A stretch of DNA of 64,000 nucleotides from PALSA-505 sp963699015 (lineage in GTDB: Bacteria > Actinomycetota > Actinomycetes > Streptosporangiales > Streptosporangiaceae). The notes beneath the pieces were generated by a model. It saw nothing but the letters and a program-made list of their open reading frames with translations. It ran no database searches and was not told the origin of the DNA. Shown piece by piece: positions 42,310-54,339 of the stretch (positions are counted from its first letter, which is position 1; every line of letters begins with the position of its first letter). The stretch is from the NCBI GenBank assembly GCA_963699015.1, contig CAVOSX010000001.1:62001-126000 (forward strand), given 5' to 3'. Both the position numbers and the translations under genes were made by a program.

Positions 42310-44626
42310 AGAGGTTTCCGGTCGCGGCGCTGCTGCTCGCTGCCGCCCTGGGCACCGTCACCGCGACGGCCGCGCGCGCGGAGGCTGCGACAGCCGCGCC
42401 CGCGGATGCCGCGAGAGCGGCGAGCCCCGCGACGGAGCCGAGCGCGGATGCCCCCACGGAGCCGAGCGCGGATGCTCCGACGGAGCCGAGCGCGGATGCC
42501 GCGACGGTGGCGAATACCGCGCAGTCGCCCCCGGCGGCGCACCCGGTCGTGCTGGTGGGTGTCCCCGGCCTGCGCTGGAGCGACGTGTCGGCCGCGGCCA
42601 CCCCCACGCTATGGCGGCTGGCTGGCGCCGGATCAGTGGGCAACCTGGTGGTCCACGCCATCTCGTCGCTGACGTGCCCGGCCGACGGCTGGCTCACCCT
42701 GAACGCGGGCGCCCGGGCCGGCGTGCGCGCACGCGCACTCCGGGGCACGTGCACCGCGCTTCCCGCGGTGACGGCGGACCACGCCGCATCCGGCGCCACG
42801 CCAGCCTCTGCCGGACATCCGGCAGATGCCCGCCCTGATCGCCTACAACCGGCAGTTCCACTACAGCCCGGACTGGGGGCTGCTCGCCCGCGCGGCCGGT
42901 CCCGGCCGGTGCTCGACGGCCATCGGCCCGGGGGCCGCTCTGGCGCTGGCCAGCCCGTCCGGAAGGGTCTCCGGTTACCTGCCGTCGGTGTCGGCCGCGA
43001 CCCGGGCGACGTTCGCCCGGTGCCCGCTGACGGTGGTGGACCTGGGGCCGGTGCCAGCCGCGTCGGCCCCGGCGGCGCGAAGGCCCGCGCCGCCAGGTCC
43101 GTGCCGACGATCAGGCGCTGCGCCGGATCGAGCAGGAACTCCCTGCCGGGTCGATCCTCGTGGTCGCGGCCCCGGCGGATGACCTGTCCCCGCACCTGCG
43201 GCTGATCGTGGTGGACGGCCCCGGCTACGCGGCGGGCGTGCTCAACACGTCATCGACCCGCCAGCCGGGACTGTCTCAGGCTCACCGACGTGACCGCGAG
43301 CGTGCTGCACTGGCGCGGCTTGCCGGTTCCGCCGGCTGCGGTGGGCGCGGACCTGACCCGCGGCGATCGCGGCGGCCTGTCCGCGCAGATCCGCGCCCTG
43401 GTCGGCCAGGACACCGCGGCTCAGGTTTACCGGACGACGTTCGGCTGGTTCTTCGCCATTTTCGCGGTGGCCGAGGCCGTGGCGTTCGGGCTCATCGCGC
43501 TGCTGTGGCGCGGGCCGCAGAGACGCGCCGCGCCGCCGCGCCGCCGCCCGCACGGCTGGAGTGGCAGCAGCCTGCGTCCCGGCCGGCACGTTCCTGGCCA
43601 GCCTGGTGCCCTGGTGGATGCTCCCGCATCCGGCGGTCCTGCTCTACGTGCTGGCGGCGGCCTGGGCGGCCGTGCTGGCCACGATCGCGCTGACCGGGCC
43701 CTGGCGGCGGGACCCGCTCGGCCCGGCGGGGATCGTCTGCGGCGTCACGGTAGCCGTGGTCGGGCTGGACGTCATGACCGGGTCGAGGCTGGAACTGAAC
43801 ACGCCCTTCGGGCTCAACGTGCTCTGGGGCGGCCGGTTTTACGGCGAGGACAACAACACCGTCGGCATCTACGGCGCGGCGGCGATCCTGTGCGCCGCGT
43901 GGCTGGCCTCGCTGCTGCTGCGTCGCGGGTCCGCGCACCCAGCCGGCCGGACCGGCTGGCGCGGCCCGCGGGGGCAGGCGGTGCTTGCAGCGTCGGCGGT
44001 AGCCCTGTTCGCCGTGGTGGCCTCGGGCTGGCCTGGCTTCGGCGGCAAGGTCGGCGGGACGATCGCGGTCGTCCCGGGCCTGCTGTTGCTGATCATGGCG
44101 GTCGCGGGCGTGCGGATCACCTGGCGCCGGGTGGCCCTGCTGGCGGTCAGCGGAGCACTGGTGATCGCGGTGTTCGCGCTGGTGAACTACTTCGTACCGA
44201 TGACCGGTCATTCCGACATCGGAGCCTTCGCCGGCCAGGCGCTGCACGGCCAGGGCGGCGGTACGCTGCAACGCAAGATCAGCACCAACCTGAGCTCGCT
44301 GACCACCACCCCGTTCAACCTGATCATCCCGGTGGCCGTCATCGCGCTGGGCGTGCTGCTGCTGCGCCCGCAATGGTTCGCTGGCCGGAGCCCTGAATCG
44401 CGCCCGGCAGGCGGTACCGCTGCTGGGCATCAGCCTGACCGCGATCTGGGTGGTGGCGGTGCTCGGCTGGTTCGCCGAAGACTCCGGGGTCGCCGTGCCC
44501 GGAGCCATGCTGCCGCTGGTGCTGCCGCTGGCGATCGCCATCGTGGCGAGCGCACCGCAGGGCCGTGAGCGCAGGCACGGGCCAGTGACGCGACAGGCTA
44601 TTTTGGAGCCTGACCTACCGCCGTGA
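42306..44626 (+). CDS. Membrane protein with exported alkaline-phosphatase-like N-terminal domain, about five apparent frameshifts
   Basis: About 770 residues when repaired. A signal peptide (VAALLLAAALGTVTATAARA) is followed by a Ser/Pro/Asp repeat region, then a globular part beginning VVLVGVPGLRWSDVSAAATP and SLTCPADGWLTLNAGARA, which resembles the start of alkaline-phosphatase/sulfatase-fold domains. After RGGLSAQIRALVGQDTAA the protein becomes polytopic (about eight helices). Frame changes are inferred near 42805, 43085, 43280, 43555 and 44395. The GTG at 42306 overlaps the upstream stop (GTGA). The stop at 44624-44626 lies 27 nt before the PlsC gene. Function unknown; envelope polymer or lipid modification is a guess. 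Confidence 0.6.
42431..42505 (+). repeat. 24-bp tandem repeat, three copies, coding for TEPSADAP
   Basis: Three near-identical 24-nt units (cores ACGGAGCCGAGCGCGGATGC) encode TEPSADAP, TEPSADAP and TEPSADAA just after the signal peptide of the phosphatase-like membrane protein. The period is a multiple of three. Confidence 0.85.
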
Positions 44627-44653
44627 GCCAGTGGGCATCCGAAGGGAACATCC

Positions 44654-45337
44654 GTGCAATATCAGGTCTCGAGGGCGGTAGCCGGCCCGTTCCTGAAGCT
44701 GCTCGGGCGCCCGAAAATCACCGGCACGCAGCACGTGCCCGCCACCGGCGGCGCGATCCTCGCGTCCAACCACGTGTCCATCCTGGACTCGATCTACCTG
44801 CCGTTCATGCTGGACCGGACGGTGACCTTCGCCGCCAAGGCCGAATACTTCACCGGGACCAGGCTGATCGAACGGTTCACCAGCGCCTACCTGCGCGCGA
44901 CCAACCAGCTGTCCACGGACCGGACCGGCCCGCGGGCCGCGCAGGACATGCTGCAGGCGGCGCTGGACCGGCTGCGGTCCGGCGAGCTGTTCGGCATCTA
45001 CCCCGAGGGCACCCGGTCGCCGGACGGGCGGCTCTACCGTGGCCGGATAGGCGTCGGCTGGCTGGCGGTCAACTCGGGCGTACCGGTCATCCCGGTGGCC
45101 ATGAAGGGCACCAGCCGGATACTTCCGCCCGGCCGCACGATTCCCCGGCCAGGCCGGATCGAGATCATCATCGGCGAGCCGCTGAAACTGCGCCCCGAGG
45201 CCTTCGACGGGCCGGTGGCCAAGGTGCGGCGGGCCATCACCGATGAGGTGATGCGGGCCATCCAGGACCTGTCCGGTCAGGAGTACGTGCCCATCTACGC
45301 CAGCACCCGCAAAGAAGAACTCGCCGCACGGCACTAG
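44654..45337 (+). CDS. PlsC-type 1-acyl-glycerol-3-phosphate acyltransferase
   Basis: 227 residues. The acyltransferase motifs are NHVSILDSIYLP (HX4D), then FAAKAEYF, YPEGTRSPDGRLYRGRIGVG (glycerol-phosphate-binding EGTR) and VPVIPVAMKGT. It transfers an acyl chain to lysophosphatidate or a related acceptor at the inner face of the membrane. The GTG at 44654 has GAAGGGA upstream. It is the last gene of the envelope cluster and may be co-transcribed with the two preceding membrane protein genes. Confidence 0.88.
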   Translation: MQYQVSRAVAGPFLKLLGRPKITGTQHVPATGGAILASNHVSILDSIYLPFMLDRTVTFAAKAEYFTGTRLIERFTSAYLRATNQLSTDRTGPRAAQDMLQAALDRLRSGELFGIYPEGTRSPDGRLYRGRIGVGWLAVNSGVPVIPVAMKGTSRILPPGRTIPRPGRIEIIIGEPLKLRPEAFDGPVAKVRRAITDEVMRAIQDLSGQEYVPIYASTRKEELAARH

Positions 45338-45486
45338 TCCCTAGCCGCCGGCCGCCCCAACGGGGTGATCATCTCCACTTATCATGCGCCGTGGCTCACT
45401 TCTGTCCCCATTTGCCCCAGTTTGTCCCGCCGTACTGCATGAAGAGTGCGGCGGGGCAGCGGGGGTGGCGGCGTGGCGGGGAGGGG

Positions 45487-46341
45487 CTACTGGGCGGGCG
45501 TGACGCTGAGCCGGACGTGCGCACCGGGGGGGAGGCCGAGCTGCTCGGCGGCGTCGCCGGCGTTGACCGCCAGCGAGATCAGCCCCGCGCTGTCGGTGTA
45601 GGCGACCAGCTCGCCCGGCGCCACCGAGGCGAACGTCTCCAGGTAGGGCAGGGTCAGCTGGCGGCGGCCTGCCCGGACCACGATCGCGGATCCGAGGCTG
45701 ATCCCCATCCGGCCGGCATCCGATGCGGCGATGGACAGCTGGACATTGCCGAACCTGTCCACCGACATCACCTCGCCCTCGGCTTCCCCGTCGTGCACCC
45801 GGCTCGTCGGCGCGGGCAGGCTGACCAGGTCGGTGACGTCGATCTCGTCGCCCACGGAGGCGAGCGGGGTCCCCTTGCCCAGGTGCGCGGCCACCGGGGC
45901 GAAGATGTCCCGGCCGTGGAAGGTGGCCGACACCGGGTGCAGCCACAACTCGCCGTTCGTCAGCTGGTACGCGTGCGTGGCCCCGCCGGCCGCCGCCACG
46001 GCCCAGGACAGCAGGCCGTTGTCCGGCCCGATGAAGATGCCGCCCGGGGCGCTGATCGCGACCGGCCGCCGCGCGGTGCCCACGCCGGGATCCACGATCG
46101 CGACATGCACTCCGGCCGGCAGGTACGGGAACGTCTGCGCGAGCACCGCCGCCCCTCGCCGGACGTCGCCCGGCGGCACCAGGTGCGTGATGTCGATGAT
46201 CGGCATCCCCGGCGCGATCCGGGCGGCCACCCCGTGGCAGGCGGCCACGAAACCGTCCTCAAGGCCGTAGTCGGTGATGAACGAGATGCAGTCGATGGAA
46301 GCCACGAAGGGTGAGCGTACGTCGTCGGCGGCCGTCCGCAT
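45487..46341 (-). CDS. SAM hydrolase / SAM hydroxide adenosyltransferase (DUF62, chlorinase-fluorinase fold)
   Basis: 284 residues. The family blocks are all present: FITDYGLEDGFVAACHGV, IIDITHLVPPGDVRRGA, VHVAIVDPGVGTARRP, IFIGPDNGLLSW and VDRFGNVQLSI. Members hydrolyse S-adenosylmethionine to adenosine and methionine; the true fluorinases and chlorinases carry an extra 20-residue loop that I do not see here. The physiological role is unknown. The start is the ATG at 46341, with GGTAGG upstream; a GTG at 46305 would give a more typical N-terminus. Divergent from the DUF3263 gene. Confidence 0.85.
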   Translation of the reverse strand: MRTAADDVRSPFVASIDCISFITDYGLEDGFVAACHGVAARIAPGMPIIDITHLVPPGDVRRGAAVLAQTFPYLPAGVHVAIVDPGVGTARRPVAISAPGGIFIGPDNGLLSWAVAAAGGATHAYQLTNGELWLHPVSATFHGRDIFAPVAAHLGKGTPLASVGDEIDVTDLVSLPAPTSRVHDGEAEGEVMSVDRFGNVQLSIAASDAGRMGISLGSAIVVRAGRRQLTLPYLETFASVAPGELVAYTDSAGLISLAVNAGDAAEQLGLPPGAHVRLSVTPAQ

Positions 46342-46349
46342 AGACCGCC

Positions 46350-46355
46350 TACCAT
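46350..46355 (+). promoter_or_regulatory. -10 box (TACCAT) of the DUF3263-otsB operon
   Basis: TACCAT lies 33 nt before the ATG at 46389, leaving room for a leader with the GGAGG ribosome-binding site. Confidence 0.35.
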
Positions 46356-46388
46356 GGTTTTGCCCGGAGCAAGCCCGCAGGAGGTGGC

Positions 46389-46649
46389 ATGACGGTGCTG
46401 CAGGAGCGCGATATGCGCATCCTGGCGTTCGAGCGCCGGGCGTGGCCGAGCCCGGGGGCGAAGGAGCTGGAGATCCAGGAGAGCTTCGCGATGTCCGCCA
46501 CCCGGTACTACCAGCTGCTCAACGAGCTGATCGACCGGCCTGAGGCCGCGGCTTTCGATCCTGTCCTGGTCAAGCGGCTGCGAGCCCGGCGGGCCAGGCG
46601 AGCCCGGCGGCGCTCCGTGCGTCCGGCGCGGTCCGATGAAGCCCGCTGA
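46389..46649 (+). CDS. DUF3263 small helix-turn-helix protein
   Basis: 86 residues. The N-terminal 60 residues match DUF3263 (RDMRILAFERRAWPSPGAKE, SFAMSATRYYQLLNELIDRP), a small predicted DNA-binding domain common in actinobacteria. A basic Arg/Ala tail follows. Strong GCAGGAGGTG ribosome-binding site. It overlaps otsB by 14 nt, so the two are co-translated; homologues are regularly found beside otsB, but the functional link is unknown. Confidence 0.87.
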   Translation: MTVLQERDMRILAFERRAWPSPGAKELEIQESFAMSATRYYQLLNELIDRPEAAAFDPVLVKRLRARRARRARRRSVRPARSDEAR

Positions 46650-47548
46650 TCCCGGCGGCGGTACCGATCGCGGCGGTATCGATCGCGGCGGCGGTACCGA
46701 TCGCGGCACGCCGGGCGATTCCGCTCTGCTGGCCGGCGTCCCTGCTGGCTTCCTGCCCCGGTCCGCCGCAGGACGGACGGGCCTCGCGGCGCTGCTGGCC
46801 GGCCCGGACCGGGCGCTGGTCGGCCTGGATTTCGACGGCACGCTGTCGCCGATCGTGGCCGACCCCAGGGACTCGCGGGCTCAGCCCGGCGCGGTCGCGG
46901 CGTTGCGCGCGCTGGCCCGCCGGGTCGGCACGCTCGCGATCATCACCGGCCGCCCGGCGGCCAAGGCGGTGGAGTACGGCGGGCTGGCCGACGTGCCCGG
47001 CCTGCTCGTGCTCGGCCACTACGGCTTCGAGCGCTGGTCCGGCGGCCAGGTCGCCCCACGGCCCACTCCGCCGGGGGTTGCGGCCGCGCGCGAGCGGCTG
47101 CCCGGCGTCCTCGCCGCGGCCGGCGCGCCCCCCGGCACCTGGACCGAGGACAAGGGCGACGCGGTCGCGGTGCACACCAGGCGGACCGCCGACCCGGACG
47201 CGGCGCTGCGGCTGCTGCGGCCCCCGCTCGAGCAGCTGGCCGAGGCCGAGGGCCTGCAAGCGCAGCCGGGCCGGATGGTGATCGAGCTCCGGCCGCGCGG
47301 GATGGACAAGGGCGCGGCCCTCAAAGCCGTCGTTTCCGAACGCGCTTCGCGGGTCGTGCTGTTCTGCGGAGACGATGTCGGCGACCTGCCGGCGTTCCAG
47401 GCCATCGGCGACCTGCGCAGCCAGGGCATACCGGGTGTCGCGGTGTGCAGCGGCTCGGCCGAGGTCACCGAGCTCGCCGCGGCGGCCGATCTGGTGGTCG
47501 ACGGCCCGGCCGGCGTGGTCGGCCTGCTGGACTGGCTGGCCGGCCGGC

Positions 47549-47556
<8 letters not shown>
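46636..47556 (+). CDS. otsB: Trehalose-6-phosphate phosphatase
   Basis: 306 residues, HAD superfamily. Catalytic Asp65 and Asp67 are in VGLDFDGTLSPIV, followed by AIITGRPA (motif II), the Lys in GMDKGAALKAV and FCGDDVGDLPAF (motif IV). It dephosphorylates trehalose-6-phosphate to trehalose. The first 27 residues contain a GGTDRGG/GIDRGG repeat, perhaps not part of the folded enzyme; a start further in is possible. Its 3' end overlaps otsA, on the opposite strand, by 8 nt. Confidence 0.92.
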
Positions 47557-49018
<1,462 letters not shown>

Positions 49019-49025
49019 CGCCGAC

Positions 49026-49031
49026 AGGCTA
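49026..49031 (-). promoter_or_regulatory. -10 box (TAGCCT) of otsA, leaderless type
   Basis: TAGCCT on the minus strand ends 7 nt before the ATG at 49018, without a Shine-Dalgarno sequence. Confidence 0.42.
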
Positions 49032-49110
49032 GTGGGTCGCCTGGCCGGCCGCCGACTGGCTCCCCGCCGCGGCGGGTCCAGCCGGAGCCGTTCGGTTAAA
49101 CTGGACATCG

Positions 49111-49237
49111 CTCATCCAGAGGGGTGGAGGGATCGGCCCTGCGAAGCCCCGGCAACCACCACGAGACTTTTATCGCACGTCGCTCGTGACAGGTGCCAAG
49201 TCCGACCCGCGGCCAGGGTGGCCGCAGGAAAGATGAG
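49111..49237 (+). promoter_or_regulatory. SAM-I (S-box) riboswitch upstream of threonine synthase
   Basis: The conserved S-box core is clear: CTCATC (49111-49116) pairing with GATGAG (49232-49237) as P1, then CAGAGGGGTGGAGGGAT, GGCCCTGCGAAGCCC, CGGCAACC, a variable arm, GGTGCCAAGTCCGACCC and the P4 helix before GAAAGATGAG. SAM binding should switch off the gene beginning at 49257. The ribosome-binding site GAGGAAGTGAGG lies just after P1, which suggests translational rather than termination control. Confidence 0.9.
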
Positions 49238-49256
49238 GAAGTGAGGCTTTCGTCCC

Positions 49257-50540
49257 GTGAGCACCACCCCTGTCTCTGCCGTCTGCGGTGACGCCGCCGT
49301 GGTCCGCGGCGGCTCTTCGTTCGGGAACGCCACCGGGCTGTCCTGCCGGGAGTGCGGGCACGGCTGCGGGCTCGGTCCGTACTACGCCTGCCCGCAGTGT
49401 TTCGGGCCGCTGGAGGTCAGCTACGACTTTCCGAGCCTGACCAGAGCGGACATCGAGTCCGGACCGCCGAGCATGTGGCGGTACGCCAGCTTGCTGCCGG
49501 TCCGGCCCGACATCGCGCAGTGCCCGGGGACCGACCCCGGCTGGACCAGGCTGATCCGCGCCGACAACCTCGCCGCGGCGCTCGGCATGCGCCGCCTGTG
49601 GATCAAGGACGAGCGCGGCAATCCCACCCACTCGTTCAAGGATCGCGTGGTCGCGGTCTCCCTGGCCGCCGCGCTCGAGATGGGCTTCCGGGTGCTGGCC
49701 TGCCCCTCGACGGGCAACCTGGCGAACGCCGTCGCGGCCGCGGCCGCCCGGGCAGGCATCCGCTCGGTGGTGCTGATCCCTGCCGACCTGGAGCCGCAGA
49801 AGGTCATCATGACCGCCGTGTACGGCGGCACCCTGGTCACCGTGGACGGCAGCTACGACGACGTGAACAGGCTGGCCTCCGAGTTGGCCGGCGAGCACGA
49901 GGACTGGGCGTTCGTCAACGTCAACGTCCGGCCCTACTACGCCGAGGGGTCCAAGACCCTCGGCTTCGAGGTGGCCGAGCAGCTCGGCTGGCGGCTGCCG
50001 CAGCAGGTCGTGGTCCCGATCGCGTCCGGCGCTCAGCTGGTCAAGGTGGACAAGGGGTTCCGCGAGCTGGCCGCGCTCGGCCTGGTCGGCGGGCAGAGCT
50101 GGCGGGTGTTCGGCGCGCAGGCGAGCGGGTGCGCCCCGGTGTCGGCCGCGTTCGCGGCCGGCCACGACGTGGTCCGGCCGGTGCGCCCGGCCACCATCGC
50201 CAAGTCGCTGGCGATCGGGGACCCGGCCGACGGGCCTTACGTGCTCGACACGGTGCGCCGGACCGGCGGGTCGATCGCGGACGTAGCCGACGACGAGATC
50301 GTGGACGCGATGGGCCTGCTCGCGCGGACCGAGGGAATCTTCGCCGAGACCGCGGGCGGGGTGGTGGTCGGCGTGCTCAGGAAGCTGCTGGCCTGCGGCC
50401 GGCTCGACCCCGAGGCGGAAACCGTCATCATCAACTCGGGTGACGGCCTGAAAACCCTGGACGCGGTGGCCGGCGCCGCGCGCGCTCCGGCTCCGATCCA
50501 CCCCACCCTCGATGCGTTCAGGGGGGCGTGCCTCGGATGA
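49257..50540 (+). CDS. thrC: Threonine synthase
   Basis: 427 residues, PLP enzyme of fold type II. A zinc-ribbon-like N-terminus (Cys30, Cys33, Cys45, Cys48) precedes the PLP lysine Lys128 in PTHSFKDRVV, the phosphate-binding CPSTGNLANAVAAA and the late NSGDGLKTLD. It converts phosphohomoserine to threonine, the branch point with methionine synthesis, which explains a SAM riboswitch in the leader. The GTG at 49257 lies 20 nt after the riboswitch. The stop overlaps the next gene by 4 nt. Confidence 0.94.
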   Translation: MSTTPVSAVCGDAAVVRGGSSFGNATGLSCRECGHGCGLGPYYACPQCFGPLEVSYDFPSLTRADIESGPPSMWRYASLLPVRPDIAQCPGTDPGWTRLIRADNLAAALGMRRLWIKDERGNPTHSFKDRVVAVSLAAALEMGFRVLACPSTGNLANAVAAAAARAGIRSVVLIPADLEPQKVIMTAVYGGTLVTVDGSYDDVNRLASELAGEHEDWAFVNVNVRPYYAEGSKTLGFEVAEQLGWRLPQQVVVPIASGAQLVKVDKGFRELAALGLVGGQSWRVFGAQASGCAPVSAAFAAGHDVVRPVRPATIAKSLAIGDPADGPYVLDTVRRTGGSIADVADDEIVDAMGLLARTEGIFAETAGGVVVGVLRKLLACGRLDPEAETVIINSGDGLKTLDAVAGAARAPAPIHPTLDAFRGACLG

Positions 50541-50812
50541 GCGTCTCGGTCCGCATCCCCACCATCCTGCGCAGCTACACGGGCGGCGCCGCGGAGGTCA
50601 GTGCCGAGGGCGGCACGCTGCGCGAGGTCATCACCGGGCTGGACGCGGACCACCCGGGCCTCGGCGGCCGGATCCTGGACGAGGCCGGCCAGCTGCGCCG
50701 GTTCATCAACGTCTACGTCGGCGAGCAGGACGTGCGGTTCGCGCAGGGGCTGGACACGCCGGTGCCCGCCGGCGGGCAGGTCTCGGTGATCCCGGCGGTG
50801 GCCGGCGGATAG
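50537..50812 (+). CDS. ThiS/MoaD-family sulfur-carrier protein
   Basis: 91 residues with a ubiquitin-like fold and a C-terminal Gly-Gly (IPAVAGG), the site that receives sulfur as thiocarboxylate. It overlaps thrC by 4 nt (ATGA) and shares its riboswitch-controlled transcript. In several actinobacteria such carriers (MoaD2/CysO type) feed cysteine or methionine synthesis, and co-control with SAM would fit a sulfur-amino-acid role. The partner enzyme is not in this window. Confidence 0.88.
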   Translation: MSVSVRIPTILRSYTGGAAEVSAEGGTLREVITGLDADHPGLGGRILDEAGQLRRFINVYVGEQDVRFAQGLDTPVPAGGQVSVIPAVAGG

Positions 50813-51105
50813 CCACGACCCGCGCTCCAAAGGCCCCGGGCCCGCTTTGCTGGATTTGTCCGGACTATGGGAGGCGGGTGGCCCGTGTGATTCCTGCGGT
50901 CCGGTACCTCGCGCGGCTGATATCGCTCAGTAGCCATTCCAGTCCGTCACGACACAGGGTATGGTCGATCCCGGTCGCTTAAGCTCTGCGGCGTGCCCGG
51001 CTCAGGCCCGCATGGCCGCTCCCCGCTTACGATCAACGGGCTTCGCCGCGGCAATGGCGGGGACCGGCAAGCAGGAGCACGGCACAGTTTAGGGAGTTGT
51101 TGGGA

Positions 51106-51306
51106 ATGGCTCAGGGCACCGTCAAGTGGTTCAACGCGGATAAGGGCTACGGCTTCATCGCGGTCGACGGTGGCAGGGACGTGTTCGTCCACTTCTCAGC
51201 CATCCAGACGGATGGCTACCGCACCCTTGAGGAGGGCCAGCGGGTCGAGTTCGAGATCACGCAGAGTGACCGGGGTCCGCAGGCGGACGCCGTCCGGACT
51301 CTGTAG
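51106..51306 (+). CDS. Cold-shock protein, CspA family
   Basis: 66 residues, a single cold-shock domain with RNP1 KGYGFIAV and RNP2 VFVHFSAI. It binds single-stranded RNA and DNA and is typically abundant. The ATG at 51106 has AGGGAG upstream and a long leader, common for csp genes. A strong terminator-like hairpin follows at 51323-51362. The 293 nt upstream show no gene. Confidence 0.95.
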   Translation: MAQGTVKWFNADKGYGFIAVDGGRDVFVHFSAIQTDGYRTLEEGQRVEFEITQSDRGPQADAVRTL

Positions 51307-51322
51307 GCACTGCCGCACCACC

Positions 51323-51362
51323 GAACGGCCTGGCCCAGTCAGCTGACTCAGCCGGGCCGTTC
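51323..51362 (+). terminator. Hairpin terminator after the cold-shock gene
   Basis: GAACGGCC (51323-51330) pairs with GGCCGTTC (51355-51362), with further pairing inside the loop. No U-tract follows, as is usual in high-GC bacteria. Confidence 0.6.
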
Positions 51363-51499
51363 TGCTCGTACCGGCCCTGCTCGCATCGGGCCTGTTCGCA
51401 CCTGGTCCTGAACCGGTCCTGGCTGCGCGCTGGCCACCGGCCGGCCCCGGTCCGCGGCCGGATCCCGGGCCGGGCGGGCCGCGGTCGCCAGGGGCTCAA

Positions 51500-51526
51500 T
51501 TTGCACTCTCCCCTTGAGAGTGCTAA
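51500..51526. promoter_or_regulatory. CIRCE operator 1 (HrcA site)
   Basis: TTTGCACTC, nine bases, GAGTGCTAA matches the CIRCE consensus TTAGCACTC-N9-GAGTGCTAA with one changed base in the left arm. HrcA repressor is the expected ligand. Confidence 0.93.
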
Positions 51527-51534
51527 ACAGGTCG

Positions 51535-51561
51535 TTGGCACTCTCACCCCGAGAGTGATAA
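51535..51561. promoter_or_regulatory. CIRCE operator 2 (HrcA site)
   Basis: TTGGCACTC, nine bases, GAGTGATAA. One mismatch in each arm. It lies 35 bp after the first site, putting the two operators about three and a half helical turns apart. Confidence 0.9.
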
Positions 51562-51689
51562 CGCTATGGCGGGGTCGGGGCGATGAGGTCCTCCCCGCGG
51601 CAAGAAGGGATTGCCGCGGGCCGGGCCGGCCGTCGCGGGCGTCGACTCGATCCGTTCTGAGCTACAGAAGTTCCGGAGGACTGGAGCCT

Positions 51690-53312
<1,623 letters not shown>

Positions 53313-53320
53313 CCCGACCT

Positions 53321-53348
53321 TCCCGGGCCCCTACGGGGAGCCCGGGGA
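53321..53348 (+). terminator. First hairpin after groEL
   Basis: TCCCGGGCCCCTACGGGG continues into AGCCCGGGGA, giving a stem CCCGGGC/GCCCGGG with a short loop. It lies 9 nt after the groEL stop. Confidence 0.55.
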
Positions 53349-53403
53349 CGAAGGCTGGCAAGTTCGGTCGCGTCCTGGCGCTGTCACAGGCCAGGACGCA
53401 GCC

Positions 53404-53439
53404 GAAAGGCGGTCCCGCGTCATGCGGGGCCGCCTTTCG
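53404..53439 (+). terminator. Strong hairpin terminator after groEL
   Basis: GAAAGGCGG and CCCGC pair with GCGGG and CCGCCTTTC around a GTCAT loop, a nearly perfect 14-bp stem ending in A/T pairs. It is the best terminator in the window. Confidence 0.75.
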
Positions 53440-53553
53440 CGTGCCCGGCGCCCGTCCCGCGGCAGCTGCGCCCTACCGTGCGGCCGCGCTGCCTCGCCCG
53501 TTTGGTGGCCGTCGGTGGCTGCGCCGCGCGGGCTACTGGGGGATTATCGAGCC

Positions 53554-54339
53554 ATGGACGCTCGCGCCGAGCAACTCGTGCTCGACTACCTCCGCCGGCT
53601 GGCGGAGGCGTCGCGGCAGCTGCTGGGCCCGCAGGAGCAGAGCGCGTTCATGGCGCGGTCGCGGACGGCCATCGCGGGTCAGATCGGCGAGCCGCGCCGC
53701 GCCGCGCCCGCGGACGTCCAGCGGCTGCTGGACCGGCTCGGCGATCCGCGCGAACTGGCGGCGCAGGAGCGACGGCGGCTTGACGCCAGCGCGAGCGCGG
53801 CCCCGCGCCCGACCGCGCTCGCGGACCTGTTCTCCCCCGCACCCTCGGGGCCGCCCGCGCCGCAGGGGCCGGCGGGACCGGCGGAGGGCGGCGTCCGGGC
53901 CGGCTACCCGCAGGACATGTCGGCGGCCCCGGCCATGGGCACCGCGCGGGCCAGGCTGCGCAGCGTTCGCGCGCTGATCCGCAGGCATCCGCTGGAGTCG
54001 GTGACCGTGCTGCTGTTCGGTGCGGGAGCGCTGGTCTACCCGTTCCCGCTGTGGCTGATCGGAGCGGCGGCGCTCATCGCCTCGCGTGGCTGGGACGCCA
54101 GGGACAAGTGGGCCGCGCTCGCCATCCCGGTGGCGTTCACCGCGATAGCAGCCATCGCGATCGCCGGGCTCTTCGCGCGCTCCGGGAGCCTGGCCGGCTA
54201 CGCCAGCACGGTGCGCATCGATGGCTGGGACCTGATACGCGCGGGTTCTGTGGTGGCCGCTGGATACCTGGTCTGGCGGCTGCGCCGCGGGCGGCGTCCC
54301 CCTCGCGAGCCGCCCTGGCGCCGGCCGCCGCGTGCCTGA
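53554..54339 (+). CDS. Membrane protein with HAAS/DUF1700-like N-terminal helices
   Basis: 261 residues. The N-terminal 75 residues (LVLDYLRRLAEASRQLLGPQ, IAGQIGEPRRAAPADVQRLL) resemble the HAAS signalling helices that couple to membrane or sensor partners. A Pro-rich linker and then about four hydrophobic helices follow (from residue 150). Function unknown. The ATG at 53554 is the first that excludes the noncoding leader; no clear ribosome-binding site is present. It stands alone between groEL and a gene-free stretch. Confidence 0.7.
   Translation: MDARAEQLVLDYLRRLAEASRQLLGPQEQSAFMARSRTAIAGQIGEPRRAAPADVQRLLDRLGDPRELAAQERRRLDASASAAPRPTALADLFSPAPSGPPAPQGPAGPAEGGVRAGYPQDMSAAPAMGTARARLRSVRALIRRHPLESVTVLLFGAGALVYPFPLWLIGAAALIASRGWDARDKWAALAIPVAFTAIAAIAIAGLFARSGSLAGYASTVRIDGWDLIRAGSVVAAGYLVWRLRRGRRPPREPPWRRPPRA

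Noticed and set aside
45338..45486. Repeated TGTCCC/TTGCCC words between plsC and the SAM hydrolase gene
   Set aside because: The words are imperfect, only three in number and not palindromic; no function could be argued.
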